Shown here piece by piece: positions 11,757 through 22,639 of a stretch of DNA of 64,000 nucleotides. This DNA comes from Moringa oleifera. Its lineage: Eukaryota; Streptophyta; Magnoliopsida; Brassicales; Moringaceae. Made by a program: the position numbers and the translations under genes. Within the stretch, counting starts at the first letter, position 1; each line of letters opens with the position of its first letter. A model generated the notes under the pieces. The model saw only the letters and a program-made list of their open reading frames with translations, did no database searches and had not been told where the DNA came from. The stretch covers positions 248,001 to 312,000 of the forward strand of contig JAJFZO010000235.1 in NCBI GenBank assembly GCA_021397835.1. Direction: 5' to 3'.

Positions 11757-14004
11757 AGCAACTCTCATGTTAGCAGCTTTACTTGCCACGTGGAATCTTC
11801 CATTTATTAGGTAGCATTCGCTTTAGATTGCCTAGGTGCATGCCTGTTGCCCTGTCCAATTCACCTGCAGCCATCCATGGCTACCTTAAGCATTGAGCAT
11901 AGGTTGAGGCCATGGTCTCGCCTAGCGAGCCCATGTAATCAAGACTTAGGGCAAGTGCAAGGCCTCATAATGTGCTTATAGCTTGCTTGTATGGGGCACC
12001 CTAGATTTCCCTAGTACGGCTTATGCTATAGCATGCTTGGCCTTGCACCCATGCCATCCTACTAGGGGCAGTTATTTCTAGCCTACTGTGCCTTTGGTCC
12101 AGCCAATGCAATGCTCATGGCATACTCGTTGATTAGATGATGAAGAGACATAGTGATGATGGACAAGATCGCATGGGGCTCTCTAGGCTTAGTTAGTACA
12201 GCCTATGCCGTAGCATTGTGGCCCTTTCACCCATGCCATGTGCATTAGTTTTCCCTTGCCTAATGCTTGCCCTCGTGGGTGGGCAGAAGGGGAGCATGCA
12301 TGGCCCATCAACGCCCAACAAGCTGATGAACTCTTCCCTTGTAGAGAGTCTTAAATGAAAATTCAGTTCGAACAAGAGGAAACATCAGTATGTTTAAGCC
12401 ATTATAATGGGTCTAAAAATTATTTACAAGAAGTTTCAGAATAAAAAGGTTGCTCAGATCTAGAGAATAATCGGATCTGCCAACACAAAATTTTTAGAAT
12501 TTTTTGGGCATTCAATTATTTTTTATTTATTTTATGCAACAACAAATTCAAAAAATCATGAAAAATAGCTTGTGAGTTGGAATGCTACCAAATTTGAGGG
12601 GCAGAGTGCTAATGAATTGCATGATTTATTTGGATCATTTTTTAAATAATTTAACAATCCAAAGAGTATCAATTCAAAAAAGGTTCTATCAAAAGTAGAA
12701 AATTTTAGAATTTTCTGAGCATCCAATTTTTTTAAGAAATTTTACATGGCAAAAAATTCAAAAAATCATGAAAAACTGTTTATGAGTTGGAATGCCCCCA
12801 AATTTGAGGGGTAAACTCCTAATAAATTGCATGATTTGTTTCAATAATTTATGGAGCAATTCAACAACCAAAAGATAGTCAATTCATATAATGTTTGCAA
12901 CTTAGTGTTGTGGCTAGCATGTTGGTGCAGAGCATTGCCTCTAGATGGCACAGGGTACATGCTTGCTGCCCTGTTTAATGCACATGCAGCCACCCACTAC
13001 TGCCCTAGATTTTGACATAGCTTGGGGCCATGGTCTGGCTAGCCCATGTAATCAACACCCATAACACGTGCGATGCCTCACAATGTGCATGCGTGAGGTG
13101 CTCTTGGCTTTGCTAGCACGCCATATGCTATAGCATGGTGGGCCTTGCACCTATATCGTGCTTACTAAGGGCAACCGTGGCTAGCCTCTTATGCCCTTGG
13201 AGACCAACCAATGTAGTGCTCACGGCATGCTCTTTGGGCATACATTAAAGGGACGTAATGATGAAAGGCTGCCTCGTTTGGGGCTTTCTGGGGTTGGTTG
13301 GCAAGCCTTATACGGCAGCACATTAGGCCTCATGGGTGGGTAAGGAGGAGAACACATGACCCATGTACGCCCACAAAGAAGGCAAGCTTCTTCCCCCTAA
13401 AGAGTTTTAAATGAAAATTCACTTTTGGCCAGAGAAAACATCAATATGTCTCATCCGTCATAATGGGTCTAAAATTATTTAGAAGGTGTTTAGAGCTGAA
13501 ATTTTGCATAGAAATAGAGAGTAACTAGGTCTACTAGCACAAAAATTTCAAATTTTTTTAAGATTTTAATTTTTTTAATTTTGTACAACTAAAAAATTAA
13601 AAAATAATGAAAAATAGCCCATTAGTTGCAATGCTCTTAGATTTTTGATAAACTCTTAATGAATTGCATGATTTATTTGACTAACTTTTAGAGAAATTCA
13701 ACATTTAAAAAATCATTAATCAACAAAAAGATTGCAATTAGATATTGTGGCTAGCACATTGGTGCAATATTGCCTTTCGATGGCCTAGCATGCATGCATG
13801 TCGCCCTGTCGAGTGCACCTGAAGCCACTAATGGCTACCCTGAGAGTCCTGCACAGCTTGGGGTCATGCTCTAGCCCAGCTGACCCATAAAATCAATACC
13901 TATAGCATGAGTGATGCCTCACAGTGTGCTTGTGGCTTATTTACGTAGGGCACTTTTGGCTTGGCTGGTGCACCCATGTTGTGCCCTTCTTGGGCTAGCT
14001 CATT

Positions 14005-14095
14005 TCGTTGCCTATGATTTAGCTTGTTTCATTTTCCACATTTTTGCCCACTTCGTGGGCCACTTATTAGACATGCCCATCATCATTAGTCGTTG
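14005..14095. other. Spacer linker block, copy 1 (inside a ~900-bp unit)
   Basis: Shares ATTTAGCTTGTTTCAT, TTTCCACATTTTTGCCCA and CTTCGTGGGC, then a run like TTAGACATGCCCATC, with blocks at 24625-24720 and 43021-43132. In those two places it lies between the ~295-bp and ~900-bp repeats. Here it sits inside a ~900-bp unit with no ~295-bp repeats beside it. Confidence 0.7.
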
Positions 14096-16840
14096 TTGTC
14101 GGTCGCTTGCCGCCAACCACATACCACTGACTGTGAAGGCAAAGTGGTAAGCCACCAAGCCCATTGCATGTGTGCTAAGTTCCTTATGCCCAATGCCTGC
14201 CCATATGGGTAGGGAAAAGGGAGCACGAATTGCCCATGAGTGCCCGCCAAGCAGGTGAGCTCCTCCCCCATAAAATGTCTTAAATGAAAATTCACTTTGG
14301 TAGGAGGAAACATCATTATGTCTCAACCATCATAATGTGTCTAAAAAATTATCAACGCGGATATTTAAGCTAAAATTTTGCACAAATGTAGCAAATAATT
14401 AGATCTACCAACACAAAAAAAAGTTCAAAATTTTTTAGCATCTAATTTTTTTATGCATTTTATTCTACCAAAATTTTGAAAAATCTTGAAAAATTGCTCG
14501 TGAGTTAGAATACTCACAAATTTGACTGGCGGACTCCTAATTAATTACATGATTTATTTAAGTCATTTTTTCAATAATTGAATAGTTAATAGACCATTAA
14601 TTCATAAAAAGTTCGTACCAGAGCACTGTAACTTAAAATTGCGGCCAGCATGTTAGTGCAACGTTGCCTTTAGATGGCCTAAAGTGCATGAAAGCTGCCC
14701 CATCTAATGCATAGGTAGCTAACCCTGGCTACCTAGAGAGTCCAGCACAGCTTGGTGCCATGGTCTAGCCCTACAAGCCTGTGCTTTCAGTAGCCACAGC
14801 ATGTATGATGCCTCACAACGTTCTTGGCTTACTTGCATAGGGTGCCCTTGCCTTGGTTAGTAGGCCTTATGCTATAGCAAGCTGGACCTTGTTCCCATTC
14901 CATGCCTAATGGGGATAGGCGTGGCTAGCCTCCGTACCTCTAGACAAAGTGCTCATGGCACATTCACTAGGTAGATGATTGAGAAATGTGGCAATGAGGG
15001 GCTGGCTCGTGTGGGGCTCTCTTGGCTTGGCTAGCATGCCTTGTGCCCTATTATGCTGGGCCTTACACCCATGTCATGTGCACTAGGTTTCCCATGCCTA
15101 ATGCCTGCCTATATGGATGGACAGGGGAGAAGGATGCATCGCACGTGAGTGCCCACCAAGCAGGTAACCTCCTCCCCCCTAAAGACTCTCAAATAAAAAT
15201 TCACTTCTTGTAAGAAAAAATATCAATATGTCTAAGCCTTCATAATGGGTGTGCAAACTTATTTACATGGAGTTTTGAGCTAAAATTTTGTACAGATGTA
15301 AAGAATGATTAGATCTACCAGCACAAGAAATTTCAAAATTTTCTGAGGTTCTAATTTTTTGTATGAGTTCTATACAATCAAAAATTCAAAAAAATCCAAA
15401 AAATTAGACCATGAGTTTGAATGCATCAAAATTTGAAAGGTAAACTCCTAATGAATTGTGTGATTTATTTAAGCCATTTTTGAAGCAATTAAACAATCAA
15501 AAGACCATTAATTCATAGGAAGTCCTTAACTAACCATTGTGACTAGCAGGTCAGTGCAGTGTTGCCTCTAGATTGCCCAAGGTGGATGCATGCTACCTTC
15601 TTCAGTGCACGTCTAGGCACCCATGGTTGCGCTGAGATTCCAGCATAATTTGGGGCTATGGTCTAGCCTTGTTAGCCCATGTAATCAACAACCACGATGA
15701 GGGATTGGCATGATGGGGCTTTCTTGGCTTGGTTAGTGTGCCATGTGCATAAGGTTTCAATGCCCAATGCCTACCGATGTGGATGGGTAGGGGTCATGAG
15801 CACCCACTAAGTAGGTGAGCTCCTCCCTCATAACAGTCTTAAATGAGAATTCCCTTCTAGTAAGAGAAAAATTAATATATCTAAGCCGTCATAATGGACC
15901 AAAAAAGTTATTTACATGGTGTCTTAAGCTGAAATTTTGCAAAAATGTAAAGAATAATCAAGTCTACAAACACAAAGAGTTTTAAAAATTTTAGAGCATC
16001 TTGTTTTTTTATTGAATTTTATAAAGCTTAAAATTCAAAAAAATCATGAAACATAACCCATGAGTTGGAATGCTCCTAAATTTGATTAGTAGACTTCTAA
16101 TGAATTGCATGATTTATCTGAGTCATTTCTAGAGAATTTCAACTATGAAAAGACTATTAATTGATAAAAAGGTTTGCAATTAGGCATTGTAGTCAGCACG
16201 TAGGTGTAACATTACCTTTAGATGGCTTAGGGTACATCATGCTGCCTTGTCCAATGCATTTATAGCCACCCATTGCTGCACTAAGAGTCCAACATAGCTT
16301 GGGGTTAGGGTTTAGCTCAGCTAGCCCATGTAATCTATAACCAGAACACGTGCGACGCTTCACAACATGCTTATGGCTTGCTTATGTGGAGTGCTCTCGG
16401 CTTGGCTGGCACACCTTATACTATAACACGCTGGGCCTTGTGCCCATGCTGTGCCTGATGGGGATAGTCGTGGCTAGCCTCCCGTGGCCTTGGATTAGAC
16501 GATGTGACACTCATGACATGCTTAGGCGCACGATCGAAGGACACACTAACGAGGAGCTGGCTCACTTGGGCTCTCTTAGCTTGGCTTGCATGCCTTGCGC
16601 CATAGCATGTTGGGCCTTATGCCCATCCTATGTGCCCTGGGTTTTCCACACCCAGCACTTGCCTATGTGGGTGGGTAAAAAAGGAGCATGCAAGGCATGT
16701 AAGCGCCCACCAAGTTGGTGAGCTCATTCGCCTTAAAGTGTCGTAAATGAAAATTGACTTCTAGCATTGGAGGAGAAAAGATTAATATATCTGAGCCATC
16801 ATAACGGTTCTAAAAACTTTTTTACAAGGAGTTTGAGTAG

Positions 16841-16857
16841 TTTTTTTTTTTTTTTTT
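16841..16857. repeat. T17 homopolymer
   Basis: A run of 17 T inside the AT-rich half of a ~900-bp unit. It is probably a slippage expansion of a short T tract. Confidence 0.9.
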
Positions 16858-17470
16858 GGCATAGATGTAAGAATAATTTGATCTACCAACACAAGAAATT
16901 TCAAAATTTTATAAGCAATCATTTTTTTTATGAATTTTATATAATCAAAATTTCAAAATATAATGAAAAATAACCCGTAAGTTATGATACTCCCAAATTT
17001 GATGGGTAAACTGCTTATGAATTATTGATTTATTTAAGTCATTTCTAATGCAATTCAATAAACAAAAGACCGTTAATTAATAAAAAGTTCACATTTGGGC
17101 ATTATTGATTAGCCCTGCTAACCTATGTAATCGACAACCATAGCACATTCGATGCCTCATGGCTTGCTTGCGTAAGTCGCTTTTAGCTTGGCTAGCGCCC
17201 CTTGGGTTACAACACAGTAGGACTTGTGCCCACACTATGCCTAATGGCGACTGTCGTGGCTAGCCTCCCAAGCCTTTAGACCAAGCACTCGTGGCACACT
17301 CACCGAGCATATGATCGAGGGACATAGCAACGAGGGGTTGGTCATGTGGGGCTTTCTTGGCTTGGCTAGCACGCTTTGTGCCATTTCACGTTAGGACTTA
17401 CAACCATGCCATGTGCTCTAGGTTTCCCATGCCCAAGGTCTGCTTATGTGGTTAGATTTTAGAGAAATAA

Positions 17471-18897
17471 GGTTCGATTTTAGAGAAAGACCTTAAGAAA
17501 CGACTACAACATCCATGGAAGTCAATAGGCGTGCAAATTACCTAATCTTGACACAGGGGGTAGTGATAATAAATAACAATGCCTGGCTATTTGAATTTGG
17601 TAATTAGAATGAGTAAAATCTCAATCCTTTAGTAAGGATATGTTTAAAGATAAGTCTAGTGCCAGCAGTTGTGGTAATTCTAGCTCTAATAGCTTATATT
17701 TAAGTTCTTATAGTTAAAAAGTTTATAGTCGAACCTTGGGATAGAATGGTTGGTCTGCCTATGGTATGCACCGGTTGACACGTCCTTATTATCAATGATG
17801 CACGCTTGGCCTTAAGTGGCTAGGTTGTTCCTTCGGTATTATTACTTTAAAAAAATTAGAGTGCTCAAAGCAAGCCTACACTGTAAAGACGTTAACATGG
17901 GATTACATCATAGGACTTTGGTCTTATTTTGTTGCCCTTCAGGATCGGAGTAATGATTAATAAGGACAATCAAAGGCATTCATATTTCATAATGAGAGGA
18001 TAAATTCTTGGATTTATGAAAGATAAACAACTATGAAAGCATTTGCCAATGATGTTTTCATTAATTAAGAACAAAAGTTGAGGACTTAAACATGATCAAA
18101 TATCATCCTAGTCTCAACCACAAACAATGACGATCACGGATCAGTAGATGTTGCTTTTAGGACTTCGGTGGTACCTTATGAGAAATCAAAGTATTTGGGT
18201 TTCAGGGAGAGTATGGTCACAAGCTGAAACTCAAAGGAATTTATGAAAGGGCATGACTAGGAGTAGAGCATGCGGCTTAATTTGACTCAATATGAGGAAA
18301 CTTACCAAGTCTAGACATAGTAAGGATTGACAAATTGGGAGCTCTTTCTCGATTCTATGAATGATGGTGCATGGTCACCCTTAGTTAGTGGAGTGATTTT
18401 TTTAGTTAATTTCATTAACGAATGAGACCTCAATCTACTAATTATCTATATAAAGGTGACCCTCCACTATCAACTCAAAGCGGTTATGACTGCTTAATCC
18501 AAGGAAGTTTGAGGCAATAACACGTTTGTAATACCCTTAGATGTTTTAGGCCGCATGCGCACTACATTAATGTATTCAATGAGTTTATAGCCTTGGCAAA
18601 CAAGCTCAAGTAATCTTTGAAATTTCGTCATGATAGGGATAGATCATTGCCATTATTGGTTTTCAATAAGGAATTCCTAGTAAGCACAAGTCATTAGCTC
18701 GGTTGACTACGTCCTTTCCCTTTGTACACACTGCCTGTCACTTCTACTAATTGAATGGTTGGATGAAGTGTCCAGATCATTGCAACATGAATGGTTCATT
18801 GCTCATAATGTTGCGAGAAGTCCACTGAACCTTATCATTTGAAGGAAGGAGAAGTCATAATAACGTTTTTCGTAGGTGAACTTGTGAAAGGATCGTT
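17471..18897 (+). pseudogene. 18S rRNA pseudogene, 3' ~1.43 kb, plus strand
   Basis: Begins GGTTCGATTTTAGAGAAAG, corresponding to plant 18S at about nt 395, and continues collinearly to the 3' end near 18897 (GTAGGTGAACTTGTGAAAGG against the functional GTAGGTGAACCTGCGGAAGG). Landmarks include GTGCCAGCAGTTGTGGTAAT (functional GTGCCAGCAGCCGCGGTAAT) near 17660 and the late block GTACACACTGCCTGTC near 18724. The length fits nt 395-1808 with few indels, but C-to-T and G-to-A changes are everywhere, including the universally conserved 530-loop core. The first ~394 nt are missing. It is the only rRNA copy here on the plus strand. It cannot give a functional 18S. Confidence 0.93.
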
Positions 18898-19140
18898 ATC
18901 AAAGTTTGCCTGGCAAAACAACCCCCGCGAACATGTTATACATACGCTCGAGGGGTAGAGGGCTCTTGAGCCCTTCATAAGTCGCGCGACAAGGGTATGT
19001 GAGCTTGTGCCCAAGCCCCTTGTCATGTGCAACAAAGAACTTGCAATGTAGGATGTGCCATGGAACTTGAATGAATTAGCATGCTCTTGTAGCCCCAATC
19101 TCGGTGCGTGACAGGTAGTAGTGTCATCCCTAAATGTCTA
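18898..19140 (+). other. Degenerate ITS1
   Basis: Follows the 18S 3' end directly. The opening resembles plant ITS1 (GTTTGCCTGGCAAAACAACC, then CGCGAAC). It contains the more conserved mid-ITS1 stretch near 19025-19080 (CAACAAAGAACTTGCAATG against typical GGCGCGG..AAGGAA-like context). It ends at the 5.8S start. The length of about 243 bp is normal for flowering plants. Confidence 0.8.
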
Positions 19141-19288
19141 AAATGACTCTTGGCAACGTATACCTTGGCTCTTACATCGATGAAGAACATAGCGAAATGG
19201 GATACTTGGTATGAATTGTAGGATCCCATGAACCGTTGAGTCTTTGAACATAAGTTATGCCTAAAGGCATCAAGCCAAGGGCATATCT
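19141..19288 (+). pseudogene. 5.8S rRNA pseudogene, 3' end truncated by insertion
   Basis: Starts AAATGACTCTTGGCAACG (functional AAACGACTCTCGGCAACG). It contains ATCGATGAAGAACATAGCG and TTGAGTCTTTGAACATAAGT, the 5.8S signature blocks. It stops after about 148 of ~164 nt at GGGCATATCTTA, where a CACTA-type end begins. No ITS2 or 26S continues on the far side. Confidence 0.92.
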
Positions 19289-20132
19289 TACAACAAGAAA
19301 AATGACTTTAATTTATACTTAATAGTTTATAGTTTAAGTATAACTGTGAATAAAAAGAAATTGGTTCATAATTATAACAAAATTAGGAGTAAAATGAGAC
19401 ATTTATTGACAATTTTTATGAAACTTTGAATAAAGGGTGTGTTAAAAAACCCTTTATTCATATTATGAAATAATTTTGAATAAAAGTTCCTATTTATTAA
19501 CTGTTACTAAATAATTGTTAAAAAAGGTCATAATTTGTACATGAAAATATATTAATTATTAGAGCAATATATATTTTTAAATTGATATTTTATTAATTAT
19601 TAATTAATATATGTTATGAATATAAGATCATTTGTAATGATATATATATTATAAAGTATACATAAAAATAAAGATCATCTTGAAATTGAAAATTTTATGA
19701 AAGATAATTTTGAAATATTTTTATTAATTAAATATTATAATTAAATAGATATATATTATTATTAATATTTAAATATATTATAATTTTTCACCAATTAAAT
19801 TAATTTTTATTTTAAAAATATAATCTTATATGATTTTATAACATTATCTTATCAAATTACATATTTGAATAGTATAAAAAATTAAAATTGAGTAATTGAT
19901 TAATTATTGAAAAACGTTGTGACTACAAATATTATATTATAATGGATATATGTAGTGTATTAATTTCAATACATCACAATATTCAATACATACAAGACAT
20001 AGTACTTATTTATTGACGTAGATATACACATAATTTGTATATAGTATGAATACAAAAATGTTAATTATTTATATCAATCGATTACAATTTAAATTGTAAT
20101 TTGTACATGATTACAATAATATTGATATAACT

Positions 20133-20157
<25 letters not shown>
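20133..20157. repeat. (TA)n microsatellite
   Basis: About twelve TA dinucleotides within an AT-rich segment of the insertion. Confidence 0.9.
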
Positions 20158-20163
<6 letters not shown>

Positions 20164-20429
20164 ACAACAATATATACAAATTTGTTTGATTCAAATTTTT
20201 AAATATTTTATTATAATTTTGAATTAATTATTATGCATAAATATTTTAATAGATTCTAAGTATTCCAATTTTATATTAATTTTAGATTAATTTTAATTTT
20301 TAATTTTATTAATAATATTTAATTTAATTTTGAACTAAATTTAAATTTAAATTTAAATGTCTGTATTTTATTAATTAGATATAAAATTTTTTTAATTAAT
20401 TTTAAATTTATACATCTTATTAAGTAGCT

Positions 20430-20620
20430 AAAACGACGTTGTTTTATAAAGGATATATAAACATTTCTTACTTTCCCATACCCAACAATAGAGCCTTACT
20501 TCCCGTGTCTCTTGTCGCCCATTACACTCCTTTCTCCCTCTCTTGTTCTTCCAATCTTCTTTGGTTGAAATCGAATAATCATCCCCTCTCCCATTTCGGC
20601 TTGAATTAGGTTGGTAAAGC
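20430..20620 (+). promoter_or_regulatory. Possible plant Pol II promoter and leader
   Basis: A near-palindrome AAAACGACGTTGTTTT is followed by TATA-box-like TATATAAAC (about 20454-20462). Then comes a pyrimidine-rich stretch with TCCTTTCTCCCTCTC near 20528-20542, which looks like a plant 5' leader. No convincing coding exon follows. 20620-22630 has only short frames and T-rich, intron-like sequence. It could be a transposon's own promoter or a captured gene end. Confidence 0.3.
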
Positions 20621-22635
20621 TTTGATCAAGAGGCAATTCAAAAAATATTGGAAACTTGGATATGTGAACCACCGAGAGGTTATCTATGTGAGAATTTTAT
20701 TATGGAACTTCTTTTTGTAATAGGTTTCATACTGGTTTATGAAGATATTTTAGGTTTATGTTGGGAACTTAGATTAGTAAATTGTTAAAAAGGACCTCGA
20801 AGTTGAATTGAAGATATTTTGTGCTCTTCGCAAGTGATTCCTTTGTGTCCTTTTTAGTCTTTTTCTTTTATTTCAAGTGTTCTGTTTAAGGATTGAACTT
20901 TTTAGATTTTTTTGTTAAATTTAATTTTACTAGGTTAGCTTTTGACTTGTTTAGTTATGTTAATTTGTTGTTAGAGTCAAAACAATTAACTGATATTTGG
21001 TGACTTTACAAGTTCCTAAAATGTTAGTTGATGAAGCTTGTTTATTTGTTATTGAGTGTTCATATGTGTATAATAAGTCATCAATAGGCTCATTGTAATG
21101 CAGAGAACATATTTGAAAAATAAAATTTCTCAATTTGAACCACATCATTGAATTTTCTTAGACTAATTGCGTTCTCTATGCTTAGTGCAAAAATGCCAAA
21201 TAACCTTGCCAGTAAATTTATTGATTGCTGAGTATAACATAAATGAAATGTCATGTTTTACATGAAGTTTAAGATGAAATTATGAATGGTAAGTTAATTC
21301 TTTTGTTAAGTAGTGTTGTGTGTATTTCCATGTTTAGTGTCCATATATGTTTGGACTCTATTGACTTGTGCGACTTCATTCATTGGATGGTGAGTTAAAA
21401 GCTCTTTTTTTAAAGAAAAAATTATGAATCTCGATCATATTTTTTGCTTATTAATCAATTTACTTCATTATTTTATAACCATTCATTTCTCTTGATCCTT
21501 TTCAGTTTATTTCATTACTTCTTAGATACTTTTGAAATCTTTTGTTTATGTTAATAGTTTATATGTTCCCGTGATACTTATGGTTTTTTATGAGATGAGA
21601 AAGATTATAAGTACTCACTCTAATGAAAAAGTTTCAGGACAAACATGCTATAAATTATGTTAATAGTTTAGTTACATGGTAAGGGTCATTAGTCATTTAT
21701 GCACTTGGAAGAGTAGCTTTTCAAGAGCACATTTTTGGAGACTCTACAGCTAAGGCTTCGTTTATTCCTCTTTATGATTATTTACAGAGGCCTTACTTTT
21801 GAAGTTTTTGAAAGAATGAGAGACTAATTAATTAACTACTTGGAATTTTTTTTGTAGAAAAACTTTTTTATTGAAAAATATGACTCTGGGAATCAAAGAA
21901 GATCATGCAAGCAATTGAAAGATGTCAAGACTGTTATGTCATTTTTTATCTAAATGTTATAATAATAATAATAATTATTATTATTATAGTTGTTTCGATC
22001 CTTATTATCTATCTGATCAGAGGATTTATTGCAAGTTCATTACTAGCAGTTTTCTTTCCATAATTAGTTGATGGCTAAAGTGTAACTTCAAGCAAAGTTT
22101 TTATTCAGTCCTTATGTAATTTCATAATATATATCCTTTATCTATGTTCTCTTTGTCGATATGATGATGAATAATATAAGCTTTTTGATTGATATAAAGA
22201 ATATATATGTTATCATATTTATCTAAACAAGAAGAAATCTTTGGTTGTTTTGTTTTTCTTGTAGGAAATTATGCCTCATGCTTTTATATAACAAACTTTA
22301 ATTGATGCATCCATATTCGTTTATACTTGCTTAAAGGATGCACTAGTAATTACAAACATTAATTATAAAAGTAAATCTTTGTAAGATGACCCACAAATAT
22401 GGATGTTTGGATAGGATTACTTTAATATATGATTCATATCTCTCTTTTTGTCTAGTTATGTTTCTTCTAATTTTTTCCCAATCCAACATATTTGTAGTTA
22501 CATTTGCAGTACTTATAAATGGTGCTATGATCTTGACATTAAACATGGTGTTTCTGGTAACAACTCCTCTTTATCTCTTGGTCTCCTTCTTAACATTAAC
22601 TTTCACTTGGGATACATAATTGTCATGCCATGCAG
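20620..22635. other. Intron-like AT-rich sequence without recognised gene
   Basis: T-rich with scattered short frames and no recognised domain. An alternating (TAA)n/(TTA)n palindrome lies at about 21960-21986. The frames at 22343-22696 on both strands are short and show no family resemblance I recognise. Confidence 0.4.
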
Positions 22636-22639
22636 GCCG

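Larger units (their letters stand above)
11757..17465. repeat. ~900-bp rDNA-spacer satellite array, first block
   Basis: About six diverged units. The easiest anchor is a conserved CTTAAATGAAAATTCACTT word, found at about 12345, 13404, 14276, 15184, 15833 and 16738. Most intervals are 870-1060 bp, with one 649-bp deletion variant. Each unit has a GC-richer half, full of CATG and GCATGC words and holding two related ~200-bp subrepeats (core GGCCTTGTGCCCATGCC). It also has an AT-rich half with A/T tracts (AAAATTTCAAAATTTTT, ATTCAAAAAATCATGAAAAA). The array starts abruptly near 11757-11810 and ends truncated at about 17465 against the 18S pseudogene. The same repeat forms part of the complete spacer at 40114-48284, so it is spacer-derived. 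Open frames in it are not genes. Confidence 0.9.
19286..22635. mobile_element. Insertion in 5.8S starting with a CACTA-type end; other end not found
   Basis: The left edge reads CTTACAACAAGAAAAATGAC and is followed by AACTGTGAATAAA and TTTATTCATATTATG motifs to about 19520. This is the same family of terminus and subterminal repeat as the MITE at 6704-7788. About 19540-20430 is extremely AT-rich with a (TA)n tract at 20133-20157. 20430-22630 is less AT-biased and resembles a plant 5' gene region plus long intron. No right terminus or resumed rDNA is visible. Instead ~295-bp spacer repeats begin at about 22640. It is either a larger decayed CACTA element or an insertion plus deletion. Confidence 0.55.

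Noticed and set aside
11757..17465. Open frames of 60-145 codons in the GC-rich halves of spacer units (e.g. 13911-14150, 16350-16721)
   Set aside because: They lie in tandem satellite units, change frame and length from unit to unit, have no conserved protein and match no family. GC-rich, stop-poor repeats give such frames by chance.
19540..20430. AT-rich stretch considered as organelle DNA or matrix attachment region
   Set aside because: No organelle gene is recognisable, and base composition alone does not support an attachment-region call.
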